DNA of 64,000 nucleotides. Origin: Antedon bifida (lineage: Eukaryota; Echinodermata; Crinoidea; Comatulida; Antedonidae). Shown here piece by piece: positions 34,648 through 46,033 of the stretch. The notes under the pieces are model-generated. The model saw nothing but the letters and a program-made list of their open reading frames with translations. It was not told the origin of the DNA and did no database searches. Where the stretch lies: contig OY727094.1 of assembly GCA_963402885.1 (NCBI GenBank), positions 3,598,501-3,662,500 of the forward strand, read 5' to 3'. A program made the position numbers and the translations under genes. Within the stretch, counting starts at the first letter, position 1. Each line of letters begins with the position of its first letter.

Positions 34648-34935
34648 ATAAATGACAAACACTACTAGGCCTATATCGCATCATAAAACTTTTAGCAAGA
34701 ATTGTAGTCGAATTTTTAAACTTTCTATGACATCATCTACAAAGATGACGTCATCCTTTTTAAACGAGCTCCATATTAGAACTCTGCAATATATGACAAA
34801 TACTCCCTCTCTATATATCATATCGTACCCATAAAACTTTAACAAGAATTTTAGTCGTTTTTAAACTTTCTAAGACATCATCTGCAAATGATGATTTCAT
34901 CCTTTTTAAACGAACTCCATATTACGTCATCTGAT
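34648..34935. repeat. 148-bp direct duplication with CRE-like motif
   Basis: CATAAAACTTTWRCAAGAAT begins blocks at 34682 and 34830, each followed by TTTTTAAACTTTCTA-GACATCATCT and CATCCTTTTTAAACGA. The first copy holds GATGACGTCATC (34743-34754); the second has GATGATTTCATC instead. No coding frame. Confidence 0.75.
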
Positions 34936-35384
34936 ATCTTTCTAAACATTCAATTCGTTTTTGCATTAAAATGAGAAATTTAATATATCATCAATATATT
35001 ACTAAATAGGCCTATAATTAAGTATACCTTATATTACTCTTAACATAATTATGTATAGATCTATACTGTATTATGACTTTTATGACTATTAAGATCGCAC
35101 CATTCTTATAATATTATTAAGAATAGAATGAGGTCTAATTGTGTACTTATACGAATAGAACTTCGTGTGAGAAAGGTAGAAGCGACAATGCCATTTTTAA
35201 AATGATGACATCATCATTTGTTGATGATGTCATAGAAAATGAAAAATCCATAACATTGACGATTTTATTGGTGGAATGAGCTGTAACAATACAATTTGCA
35301 TCTGGCAGTTAAGTTCAAAGCGGTGTTTTTTACAACTTATATAAATAATCCAATGAAATTATGTTAACTTCTATATCATTCCGA

Positions 35385-35630
35385 AACTAGGGCAGATGAT
35401 TTTCGCGCGCAATTACAGTAATAACTTACTTTACGCGCGATAACTATTCATCGTGGGTTCATTACATGGGCCACATCCTACTACGTTGATTGGCCACTGT
35501 TAAACAAAACTAGGGCAGGTGATTTTCGCGCAATTACAGTAACAATTTACGCGCGATAAACTATTCATCGTGGGTTCATCACATGGGTCGCATCCTCTAT
35601 TTTGATTGGCCAGTGCTAAACAATAAGTGA
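35385..35630. repeat. 123-bp direct duplication, CpG- and CCAAT-bearing
   Basis: AACTAGGGCAGRTGATTTTCGCG starts copies at 35385 and 35508. Each carries TTACGCGCGATAA, CTATTCATCGTGGGTTCAT and GATTGGCCA(C/G)TG. CpG motifs are kept in both copies despite an AT-rich setting. Confidence 0.85.
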
Positions 35631-36104
35631 ATTTCTACGTGTTTTTTTTTTATATTGAAAAACGTAACGTAGCATGCCTTGATAAATTCCTGAAAACATC
35701 GCAACGAAATTAAATCATTTCAACATAACTCATCTTGGCTGTGTTTATTGATAGCCTACTAAACACGAGGGCATTACATTCACATGGTCAACTATTAAGA
35801 TAACGACATACCGTCAGCTATGTTCGTTTCAAATACATTTGTTTTATAGATATCATCATGAATAGCGCATTTTAAAGTCGTATTACTGGGTAAGAGACAG
35901 TCCTCCGGGAAAGAAAAACTCTTATCTTTAAGAATGAGTTACCTATTTTTAAATTTGTGCTATTTTTTGTTTAAATACCTACGCTGTTCTATTCTAACTA
36001 TTGCTACTGATAAGACTTTTCTAAAAGATGCACGTGCAGTATAATATGCACTATAAGACATGCCCCAAGTCTGTATTTATTGGCTTAGTCCATCAGTCGG
36101 CATT

Positions 36105-36215
36105 TCGATTTTTGTCTGAAAATACGAGCTCATGTATTATACGTATGAAACGCCATATGTGCCAAAATATTGATTTTTTTACTAATTTCGGTCTAGAACC
36201 TGAACTAAATATTCA
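36105..36215 (-). repeat. dispersed repeat R2, inverted
   Basis: TACGTATGAAACGCCATATG TGCCAAAATATT-type wording is the reverse complement of 12985-13085 and 31117-31215. From 36215 to 36675 no other feature is supported except a lone GTAAGT near 36500. Confidence 0.55.
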
Positions 36216-36676
36216 CAAGCGTATACTGTTGGCTGTTTGGAACATAATCACTATGAATTAAGATCGTGCTTTTTTTTTTACAAAAGCGTATAGTTAGGGC
36301 TGAACTTTAAGTCAGTGTTCTGTTTTTGAAAATTACTGTATTTTAAATAGACAGACTTATAATAAACATTTGTATACATCAATATGCATCACTGACCTAT
36401 AAAGTGTGCGCATGAAATGTGGCCCTGGTGTATAATGCCGTGTACAATAAAGTGTTAAAAAGAACAAGTGTTTTAAAGTAAACGGCTTCGAGGGAAAGGT
36501 AAGTGTTACTCTTCAGTCATGCCAATTTTATTTCCAATCGGAAAGGAAGTCAAAATCAAAACTTTAGTTTTAGTTGTCATTGATTCGGTTTATCCTTATC
36601 CCATTTTTAAAAACTTTTCACTTGTTTTCACAGAGCTATGAAACTTTTGTTTTTGGGTTTTATACATATACATTTA

Positions 36677-36709
36677 GTTCAAACTAATTTGATAGTGTAG
36701 ACAGAGCTT
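36677..36709. mobile_element. MITE-1 terminal fragment
   Basis: Only AGTTCAAACTAATTTGATAGTGTAGACAGAGCTT-type right terminus remains. Confidence 0.55.
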
Positions 36710-37433
36710 TAAGTTACTTAGTTTAGTACATGTACACTCGAAGATGTAACGCGTTTGTAACAATTTATCAAACTAGAAACGCAAAGTCTATTTATAAACG
36801 CATCTAAATGTCTTTTTATTGTCGTCTATATTACGCATGCATCATTAATGTTTACATCATTATCTAGACATACATAAATGCATTAATGTATTGAAATAAA
36901 CTCATCCATCTACAAAAAAAGTCATAATCAGAAATGAATACCCATGACGTCACCGATCATTGGTTTTCTTCTACGATATTGTAATCGTAGCGTTAAAGTC
37001 CATAAAAGACGTTATGTCTCAATTTGCTAATTTAACGTGATTTAATCGAAATTTGTTTTATTTATCGAGCTTTCAACTAACAGATTTCAATCAGCCAAAT
37101 TATGTCTAGGAATTTCGGCATTTTTATATTAATGGTGAATGTCGTTGAAAATTAGAATTTCTAAATGCCACATGGAACATAGCAATTACAGTTATTGTTC
37201 TTTAATAATACCACCATTTTGCAGGACTATGTGTTTTCCGCGATATTAGTTTAAAAATCAATGCAAATTACTTAAAAGCTTTTTGAGGCTGATGCAATTT
37301 TCAGTTTTAATTATTTCGTTTCAGTTCAGTTTTATCCTTCTATTTTATTCATATTTCTACAATTAGGACCTTCAATTATTTCATCTAGTCCTACTTTACT
37401 AATGCCAAAATGATTAACCTATGGTAAATACTA

Positions 37434-37583
37434 AAGTTCTGTCTACACTATCAAACTAGTTTGACAAAAAAAGTGTGATATTCCCAAATATGGTAGTGAT
37501 ATTCCCAAATATGGTAGTGATATGACATCATCATGTCCATATATAGGCACATCACATAACATTTGATAGTGTGGACAGAGCTT
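37434..37583. mobile_element. MITE-1 copy
   Basis: TA-AAGTTCTGTCTACAC to GTGTGGACAGAGCTT, with two tandem CCCAAATATGGTAGTGATAT units in the left arm. Confidence 0.85.
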
Positions 37584-38425
37584 AAGGATATCTCACCGCC
37601 TTTAAGACCGGTTTTTGCTGTGTAGAGATATTTTGTGAAACGGCATCGGAGTCGAAACCGAAATCGGAAGAGTGTTGACAGGCTCTTTTGGGTCATATTA
37701 CACTTCCATAATGCAAAATGCATATGATAATAAAAATTTGAATAAAAAGTGGTAAATCCCCCCTTTTTTTATTTTGTATTATTAGCTTTAGCTAATTTAT
37801 TCCAAGTAGGCCTACAGTACTCTCTCAGTAGTATCCGGGCACCTGTAGCTACTCCCCACGGTGTTGCTTGTTTATCAATATTTTCCCTATAAATAAGGCG
37901 GCCTTCGTCTTACGAAGCGTGCCTACAGCGTAGTCGACGCGCGCGTTCATTTACTGTCGTTCCATAATTATCAACATTTGAACGCTCGAAATTAATATAG
38001 TGTAGTTAGGCCTACTGAAGGGGATACGTTAACAACAATTTAATGTGTTTTGACTTCCCTAAATAATGTAAAAACATATACTGTCGCAACAATGTTTTTA
38101 ATTTCAGCCCCAAACGGCGCCCCGTCATTATCGTACCATTGGGCCTACTACATGTTCTCTGTCGACTCCTATACAGTATCAAAAACGCAACACAGCCCAT
38201 ATAAATTATATTTTATACGCCGGTGGTGGTAAATAACAATTTGACCTAAATAAATAAACTTGATCTCATAAAAAAAATAGTTATAAATTGTATTGAATTG
38301 TTAAATATTTCAACCAGGAAAGTCAACTCAAAGTTCCTGTTTCCTTCATCAATTTTCAACCGTATGAAAAATCTAACGACGAAATGGACCGATCGTGATA
38401 GAAACCCCTTCATTTTGTCGTTCTA

Positions 38426-38585
38426 AAGCTCTGTCTACACTATCAAACTAGTTTGACAAAAAAAAAGATGTACCCAAATATAGTAGTGGTATTCTTAAAT
38501 ATGGTAGTGATATGAAATAATCATGTCCATATATGAGCACATCACATTTTTTCTCACATAAGGTTTGATAGTGTAGACAAGGCTT
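38426..38585. mobile_element. MITE-1 copy
   Basis: TA-AAGCTCTGTCTACAC to GTGTAGACAAGGCTT. From 38590 to 39700 the sequence is AT-rich with no supportable feature. Confidence 0.82.
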
Positions 38586-39704
38586 GAGACTGAGAAAACA
38601 ATTAATATGCAATATCGTGTTGAACAATAATGTCAAATAATTTCGTGGAATATCTGAGATTTACGGTTATTTGTATCAAAGTGCATTGTGTTCGTCCGCC
38701 TATCTCAGAGTTGAGCATAATTTATATAGACAAAGGTAAACCATAATGCTTAACTCTTTCTTGTGAGATTTAAAGCCAATAAAATCATAATAAATTAAAG
38801 ATAATATTTATAATAACACATTTAGTAAGACTAAAGGTTGATTGCATGAATAGTCAGTCAAATTTTACCTAAATAAACGGGGTTTTTTTTATCGATTGAA
38901 ATAGAAAATATAAAAAAGAAATAAATAAAGTGCATATAATAAATAAGAGCCGAAAACCTTTAGAGCAAATTAACCCCCTCCTATTGGGTGTCCCATAATG
39001 ATCGAGAAACTGTCTTGAAATACTAATGTTATTAATGTTATGTAAGTATAAGAAGCTTAGGTCTAATATTAAAATATATATCTTAGATAATATAATTTCA
39101 TATAATCATTAAAATGTTTATGCAATTATTACAGCTTTGGAAGGAACCGCCGGTATATGGATGGCGTAACAACAAACACACCCATAACTTTCCATCCACA
39201 TATTATAGATTATGCGGCAATATAATCTAGACAAATAAATTTGAACTTACCTTTAAGTATATATATATCAAGGGAACAGCTAAAATGTATTTTACTGGCG
39301 TGGAACGCATACACATAATGTACAATATAACAGCATAATCCTCAATATAAGGCGAAAACTGCGTACAACCACGACAATCTATTTCAACCAATCATATAAA
39401 AGTTGATCAGCCGAACATTGAATAAGCGAGTTGCGCGCGCAGACGTCATGCATCATTAAGTTCCGTACTCAGTGATCTTGTGAGGACGGATGGTTTATTT
39501 TATCACTCATCGTGGTATTCATAGAAGGTGTTAACTTATCTTTTTGGTTTTAGACTCTTAATTCTTAAGTTCATAAGTTAATGAGCGTATCTGCTTAGCA
39601 CCGTTACAGTATCGAGTGTTAAAATACCAAATATGACATTTACAAAAAGGTGATAATCATAAAATAAACTTCAAAAATGCGTATATTTATTACGTAAGAG
39701 AATC

Positions 39705-39839
39705 ATGTTTATGTCGTGGAAGGTCAATTTCAAGATAGACCTACATTTATTATTTTTTTTTAATTTATTGATAATTGGTGTTTCAGTGTCGTTGGCGATG
39801 ATGTTTCCCATTTCAATAAATCTGAAGAGTCAGAACGGT
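39705..39839 (+). other. candidate signal-peptide-encoding start
   Basis: ATG at 39705 opens a basic N-region (WKVNFKID) followed by LLFFFNLLIIGVSVSLA, a plausible secretory signal. A possible donor (CAGAACG|GTAACA) occurs at about 39838. Beyond it the frame runs into a MITE-2, so the later codons are transposon-derived. No downstream exon is recognised; chance is a real alternative in T-rich DNA. Confidence 0.18.
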
Positions 39840-39867
39840 AACAGGAAAATTAAAGTTTACGCGCTAA

Positions 39868-40027
39868 ATCTTAGTTCCAACTTGGATGCAACGCAATGAC
39901 GTAAACGCACCACCAGTAACTTGCCCAATCACGAAGAGGTGGATCATTCAGAACTATAGCTTGTGGTTGGTCAATTCTGTTGCGTTGGGCATACGTCATC
40001 GCGTTGCGCCTAGAAAGTAGGGAAACC
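39868..40027. mobile_element. MITE-2 copy
   Basis: TTAGTTCCAACTTGGATGC, CAACGCAATGACG, GCCCAATCACGAAGAGG and inverted GGTTGGTCAATTC, GCGTTGGGCATACGTCATCG. Diverged but ordered. Confidence 0.65.
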
Positions 40028-40069
40028 AAACCAATTTAGAAACTGCAACAATACGTTACTTAAAGTCAA

Positions 40070-40215
40070 TGCTTGGTTCCAACTAGAGACTCAACACAAG
40101 GTTACGCAACGTAAGTGATTTGACCAATCACAAGCGATGGATTATTCGAACTGTCGCTTGTCATTGGTCAACACGCTTGCGTTGTGGTTACGTCCTAGTG
40201 GGAACAAAGCTTTAA
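40070..40215. mobile_element. MITE-2 copy, complete
   Basis: GCTTGGTTCCAACTAGAGAC to GTCCTAGTGGGAACAAAGCTTTA, with GACCAATCACAAGCGATGG and TCATTGGTCAACACGC in the arms. Confidence 0.8.
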
Positions 40216-40704
40216 GTGCACGTCCATCGTGTGACTATGAGATTGTCGCACAGGTAAACCATGACGCCTCCCTCCCGCCGCACGGCGCTGTAAACAATAT
40301 TTAGACGCGATGCTTTGACAAATGAACCATACGCGTGAAATTGCTCTAAAATGTAGACCAGGTGTAGGCCTACTTATCTCTCAGTTTTGCTGTCCTTTTC
40401 GCCAATTAAACTGATTGTTTTCGCACTGAGAGAGCTCCAACAAATTATTTACGATGATTATAAGCACGTACAATTACGATCCGATTTAAATCTATATAAC
40501 AGTTTCTACGCTGTTAATAATTGACTTCATAAATTAAAAGCAGTTTAACCACCTTATTTGGCATGGCAACCGAGAAAATATAAAATATCATCTTCTGTAT
40601 GTCCAAGATGAATTGTAGTTAGATTTTAGCATTTTGTTCAATTAAACTCGACGAAAGGAAATCAGGAATGTATGTATTATATCTACTGTAATAGAATATT
40701 CTCT

Positions 40705-41212
40705 CGATGATGATGATATTGATGTTTACAATGACGGTGATGAAGGAGATGAGATGATGATAATTTCGATGATGATGATTATGATGATGATAATAAAGAT
40801 GATGATGACGATGAGGAGGATTATGATGATGGTGATGATGATGATGATGATTAAATAATGATGGTCATGATGATGATGATGATGATGACGATGATGATGA
40901 TGATGATGATGATGATGAAGATAATAATAATAATGATGGTTATGATGATGATGATGACGATGATGATGATAATGATGATGATGATGATGATGATGATAAT
41001 AATGATGGTTATGATGATAATGATGATAATAATAATAATAATTTTGATGATGTTGATGATGATAATGATGGTGGTAAAGATGATAACGATGAAGATGATG
41101 ATAATTTCGATGGTGATGAAGATGACGATGATGGTGATGATGAAAATGATGATAATAATAATAATTTTGATGATGTTGATGATGATGATGATAATGATGA
41201 TAATCATTACTG
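40705..41212. repeat. (TGA)n/(GATGAT)n microsatellite, about 500 bp
   Basis: Imperfect ATG/TGA trinucleotide array with interspersed ATA and GGT triplets; an internal AATAATTTTGATGATGTTGATG block occurs twice (about 41031 and 41151). Long open frames in several phases (poly-Met, poly-Ile, poly-His) are artefacts of triplet periodicity. Confidence 0.97.
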
Positions 41213-41589
41213 TATGTTGCTGCCAATATCAGGATGCTAAGAGTGTTAATGACGATCATACAGTTACAGACAGTTAGGTATAATTGATGATTAATGAAAT
41301 ACGATTAATGGCTTATGATGATAGTTCTAATCAAAACACAACATATTTTTATAAATTCATAGTGTATCTCGCATCTGACAGTCTAATCGTAACATTATTT
41401 CCCATCGGAGCTGTCAAACATGCTGTCTAACGCCAGTTATGTAACTTATCTCCATTGGGAAGATAACTTTAACGTGTATAAATTCGCAATGTTCTAACAA
41501 ATCCCGAATAGCTATGATATTCAAAAGGCCGTGAACCAATGCAATAGAGATTCGGAAATAGATGTTATTCAACGAAAGACATTTATCTA

Positions 41590-41665
41590 TTATGGATGAT
41601 AAACGCGTTTAAGTTATGGATAAACGTGTATAAGTTATGAATAAACGCGTTTAAGCTGTCGAATA
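41590..41665. repeat. about 25-bp tandem repeat, three units
   Basis: GATAAACGCGTTTAAGTTATG-type unit repeated three times with CGTGTATAAG variation. AACGCGTT is palindromic. Confidence 0.6.
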
Positions 41666-42630
41666 ATAATTATTTCACACACGTCAATCGTGAAAGATTT
41701 TCATCGGCCTTGGGTTACAAATAATGTGATATCAGTGACATAACTATGTTATTGATACAGATACGATGTCTCTTAATGTAATAATTATCCTCTTCAATTG
41801 TGGTATGGTACATGAGTATGCACGTGGTGGATATCCATAGGGCAAAGTTACTAATATGAAACGCTAAAAACGTCTTATTTATTGAAATCAAATTCTTAAC
41901 AATTTTCTATAAACGAAACAAAGATTCTGATAGCGTTTGACAAATACATATGTGAAGAGGTTGATAGATTAATATCCTTTAGTATTGGTTTATTCATTTT
42001 CTGTACGTCTATATTTTCATTATGGTAATATATTTGCATAATTATATCGAATGTTATATTTTTGATGCCATTTTATTCTAATATGCTAATGAATTTCAAA
42101 TTAAATTATATTTTTCTTTCCAGAATAATATAATTATCAATTTATCCGCAAGAGAGCGTACATGTCCTTGGCTCCGTCCGTCAATTTCAAACCAAAACAT
42201 TAAAGATATGATATATTTATGATATATTTGACCAGATGTTGATGATCAAACTAAACTTATTCAAAAGCCTTCGTCTTCTCTAAAAATCACATTTGATCTG
42301 ATCAAAGGAACGTGACTGATGTAACGTCCCCGGGAAATAAAGCGCTTGTTCTTAGATGTTTAGGCCTGGTTCTTCCAAGGAAATCTGAGTTGTTAGGCCT
42401 GGTTATTTTAACAGTGATTTGTTATTCAAAGGTATTTAAACGAATTCAGGGCATATTTAAAATTCATTATCGAATTATTGTATTTGTGACAGAAAATATA
42501 ATTTTAATCACCAGCAACAAGTTCGTTTACAAGGGTTATGCTCGTAGTAAGATGGCTCACTTAAACAACACACAAGCGCAATGCAAGCGTAAGAACAAAC
42601 GCAAATCTGTGCACAGTGCACAAACCTCTA

Positions 42631-42730
42631 AAGCTCTGTCCACACTATCAAACTATATTGACAACAAAAGTGTGATGTGCCCAAATATGGTAGTGATATG
42701 CTTATATATGGTAGTGATATGACATCATCA

Positions 42731-42761
<31 letters not shown>

Positions 42762-42813
42762 ATCTATCATATATGATCACATCACATAAAGTTTGATAGT
42801 GTAGACAGAGCTT
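42631..42813. mobile_element. MITE-1 copy with internal (CTAT)n
   Basis: Complete element with TA on both sides; an (ATCT)n run of about 8 units (42729-42765) has grown inside its centre. Confidence 0.85.
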
Positions 42814-42869
42814 TAGATATGACTAAACTTACAGATTCATTTTGGACACATGAGCACAATGAGCGTAAC

Positions 42870-43003
42870 ATTCTGTCTACACTATCAAACTAGTTTGACA
42901 AAAAAAGTGCCCAAATATGGTACTGATATGACGTCATCGTGTCCATATATGGGCACATTATATTTTCTGGTCACATAAAATGTGATAGTGTAGACAGAGA
43001 TTT
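42870..43003. mobile_element. MITE-1 copy
   Basis: TTCTGTCTACACTATCAAAC to GTGATAGTGTAGACAGAGATTT, 57 bp from the preceding copy in the same orientation. Confidence 0.8.
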
Positions 43004-43541
43004 AGAACAAACGCAAATCTTATCACACATTTCTATAAGGAAATTAAAATTATGTTGCAAAAAAAGTAACTAACAACAGCAAACTAGCTCTGCACACCCA
43101 TCCGACATAAAAACAATTAGGAATTACAAACAAATATATATATCGTAATTAACACAGCGGGCTTTAAAGAGTTTTACCGTTCATTACACCCCGATAATGC
43201 GTTTTACCTTACCTGACTAATGATAATAGAACACGCAGTTACAAGAGGCACCCATTAGAAATATGCAATTACACAAAAATCTGTTTGATCTGCCGCCAAT
43301 ATCTACACCTATGTTTGATTTTTAATGGATATTTCATTCTGGTGTGGGTTCACAGTCAGTTGCCGCTCACGATTATTTTGCATTTTACCATATCATCATC
43401 GGTATCAAATGCACGGACATCCAGATTACATTATGCCGAATTATATACATTCTTTTTGTTGATTTACATCACGAATTTCCACTAGCTATACATCATGGAA
43501 GATTGTAATCTCATTGGTTTATGGTATTACATTAATTTTTT

Positions 43542-43803
43542 AAGCTTGGTTCCCACTAGCGACGCAAACAATGTAGCGCATGCAACCTACAGCATGGTTC
43601 CCACTAGAACGCAACGCAGCGACGTATCGACGCAAAGTGCTGTATTGCGTAATCACAAGTGGGAACCGACGACGCAATAGTGCTGCAAACATCGTATGTT
43701 TGATTTCACGCAGCCGCACAGGGGAAAACATAATGATTGGAAGGGCATTTCCTTACGTTGCGTAGATTGCGTTATGTTGCGTCGCTAGTGGAAACCAAGC
43801 TTT
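43542..43803. mobile_element. MITE-2 long form
   Basis: AAGCTTGGTTCCCACTAGCG at left, CGCTAGTGGAAACCAAGCTT at right. A second internal start GGTTCCCACTAGAACGC lies at 43594. The long form replaces the CCAAT arms with GTATCGACGCAAAGTGCTG, GTGGGAACCGACGACGC and GTTTGATTTCACGCAG. Same layout at 61427, 62198 and 62770. Confidence 0.8.
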
Positions 43804-44270
43804 AGTTATTAATATATCATTAATCTATATACCGTAGCATGCGTTTAGGTTTATGCATTGCGGTAGCTAACCGCCTCGACGCGTCATAAAAGAAATGGGG
43901 CATAATAATGAATTTTATGCGATTAATCCTCAATTGATCCATATAATATAATCATATTTCCGTTCATCGTATAAATTAAATTATTTTATATAGAATAAGC
44001 ATTGAGACTTATTCCTCCATGGAATAATAAACAATCTGTGTTATACATCATCATTACAATAATTGGATCAAGTCGACTTGGTTGTTGGTTATTATGGAAT
44101 AGCACCCTTTGTAATTCGTCAGGATCCAGGGTTCAAACACCTCGAAACTCACTTGTTTCCAAAGTGTAGGCCTACTTGTTGCAATTTATATTTTATATGC
44201 GTCGAATCGAATTTCGAATCTAATACAGCGCTTTGATCTTTCTCTGGAAATGTGCTTAATTAATAACTAA

Positions 44271-44416
44271 AGCTGGATTCCCACTGAGACGCAACGCAGG
44301 TACATAAGCGCAAACGTAATTGATTTGACCAATCACAAGCGATGGATTATTCGAAATTTTGCTTGTGATTGGTCAACTCGCTTGCGTTGCGTCTACGTCA
44401 TTGCGTTGCGTCGCTA
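44271..44416. mobile_element. MITE-2 copy
   Basis: AAAGCTGGATTCCCACTGAG to GCGTTGCGTCGCTAGTTAA with GACCAATCACAAGCGATGG and GATTGGTCAACTCGC arms. Confidence 0.8.
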
Positions 44417-44436
44417 GTTAATGAAATAATAATTGG

Positions 44437-44601
44437 TAAAGCTTGGTTGCCACTAGCGACGCAACGCAAGGATGTAACGCAACGTAAGTGATTTGATCAA
44501 TCACAAGCAATGGATTATTTGAACTTTTGCTTGTCATTGATAAACTCGCTTGCGTTGGGCGTAAGTCCTTGCGTTGCGTCTCTAGTGGGAACCACGCTTT
44601 A
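44437..44601. mobile_element. MITE-2 copy, complete
   Basis: TA-AAGCTTGGTTGCCACTAG to CTAGTGGGAACCACGCTT-TA. Strong pairing through GACGCAACGCAAGGATG; 20 bp from the previous copy. From 44602 to 45410 no feature is supported. Confidence 0.85.
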
Positions 44602-45413
44602 CTTTACTACTGAACTTGACATCAAATGACTTTACATTTTCCAGACAGGTGGATTAGGAGAAGCAGGTGGGTCATCATGCAAATGATGTAATAGTCTGCT
44701 TTAAATTTAAAAAACCGCCTGGATTACCTGTTGTCATTTATCAATCTGTATACTCCATAAATAGATTAAGATACACGTTAGAGAAAACTAGAAAAATACT
44801 GTTGCTCAGTATTTCGGATCCACCCAATGACGTTGTTCATACTATTAGGCCCTACTGTACTAATAATTACCCATCATGGCACATTGTGAAGCATAGGCGA
44901 GGCATGATATACACTATATATACATTCGGTTTATACACCGATGTATGTATCTCGTATGAGCACATTTAGGTGATTATGTATTTTCTATACATTCAGCTTG
45001 ATCAACCATTTTTTGCTGCAATTATTCAAGGGCCATCACATCGAATTTATTAGGCAAGAACCACGCGCTAACGCAACTTCCACCGACCGAAAAACATCTT
45101 AAGAAATTCAGCTGATTTTTCCATTAAATTTCAACAAACATGAGACATGAATTCTAGTAACAAAGGAGTCACTTTTGTGTGTCAAAGGTTAAGTGCAAGC
45201 GTCTCTTGCAACATAATTACATTTTCTACATAACATAAAATGTTTAAGACATTAGATGAATAATAGTTGAACATTACGCCGCATTTAAGGATATTGATAA
45301 GATGCGGTTCGCTTGGAAGGATTAACTTTGAGAAGTTTCAATAATGGAGTGTTCTTCATTTTCTCTTGAAGAAATGCTGTCGTTTTAAGTTGATATTTCA
45401 CTCACGCGTTCGT

Positions 45414-45501
45414 CTTTGGGGCGTTCCATACAATTATTCTGTACTGTGATACTCTGTACGAGTCGTATAGCAACAAGTAGCAAGTATGGAACGCCCCAGA
45501 G
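45414..45501. other. foldback with TTGGGGCGTTCCATAC arms
   Basis: CTTTGGGGCGTTCCATAC (45414-45431) pairs with GTATGGAACGCCCCAGAG (45484-45501), one mismatch, 52-nt loop. It reuses the GGCGTTCCATA word of the 58-bp element but in the opposite sense. No target duplication was identified. Confidence 0.65.
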
Positions 45502-46033
45502 TAGCAGTAATTAGAAGTATAGGAGCAAGAAGCAACGATGCATGGTAGTAATAATAGTTAGTATAGTTTCCAAATCGTTTATAGATATTTTCAATGCCTC
45601 ACATTTAACAGGGGCGCATTCAGGAGATCCAGACCGAGAGATTGAGCCACACCACAAAATTGGATCCGCGTCCGCGCCTATTTAAGCGCGCCAAATAACT
45701 AATGTTTCAGATGGTTTGGTGTGACGTCGTGTTAATAAAATTGCTATACAATTCAAGAACCACCATTCCTTCCTAATCAACATTTATTATTGATTATAAA
45801 ATATACATGTTAGAAGCAATATCATCAGAGGTTAAAGAAAATTGGGGCAATGGTGATTGATGGAATAATAAAATAACTCATTTACAAAAATATAATGTAC
45901 TATCATTTTATTTATAGTAAAATTAATATAAAAGAACATTAAAACAGACATAAACATATAGGTTATGTATACGATAAATTATATAAAAATGGTGAATTGA
46001 ATGCCGTTAAAAACTGACAAAAATACGTAATTA

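Noticed and set aside
40726..41277. Histidine-, isoleucine- and methionine-rich open frames
   Set aside because: Translation of a (TGA)n microsatellite in several phases on both strands.
43495..43765. Three overlapping about 60-residue ORFs
   Set aside because: They lie across a MITE-2 foldback on both strands; similar ORFs appear at 61348-61709 and 62152-62388 for the same reason.
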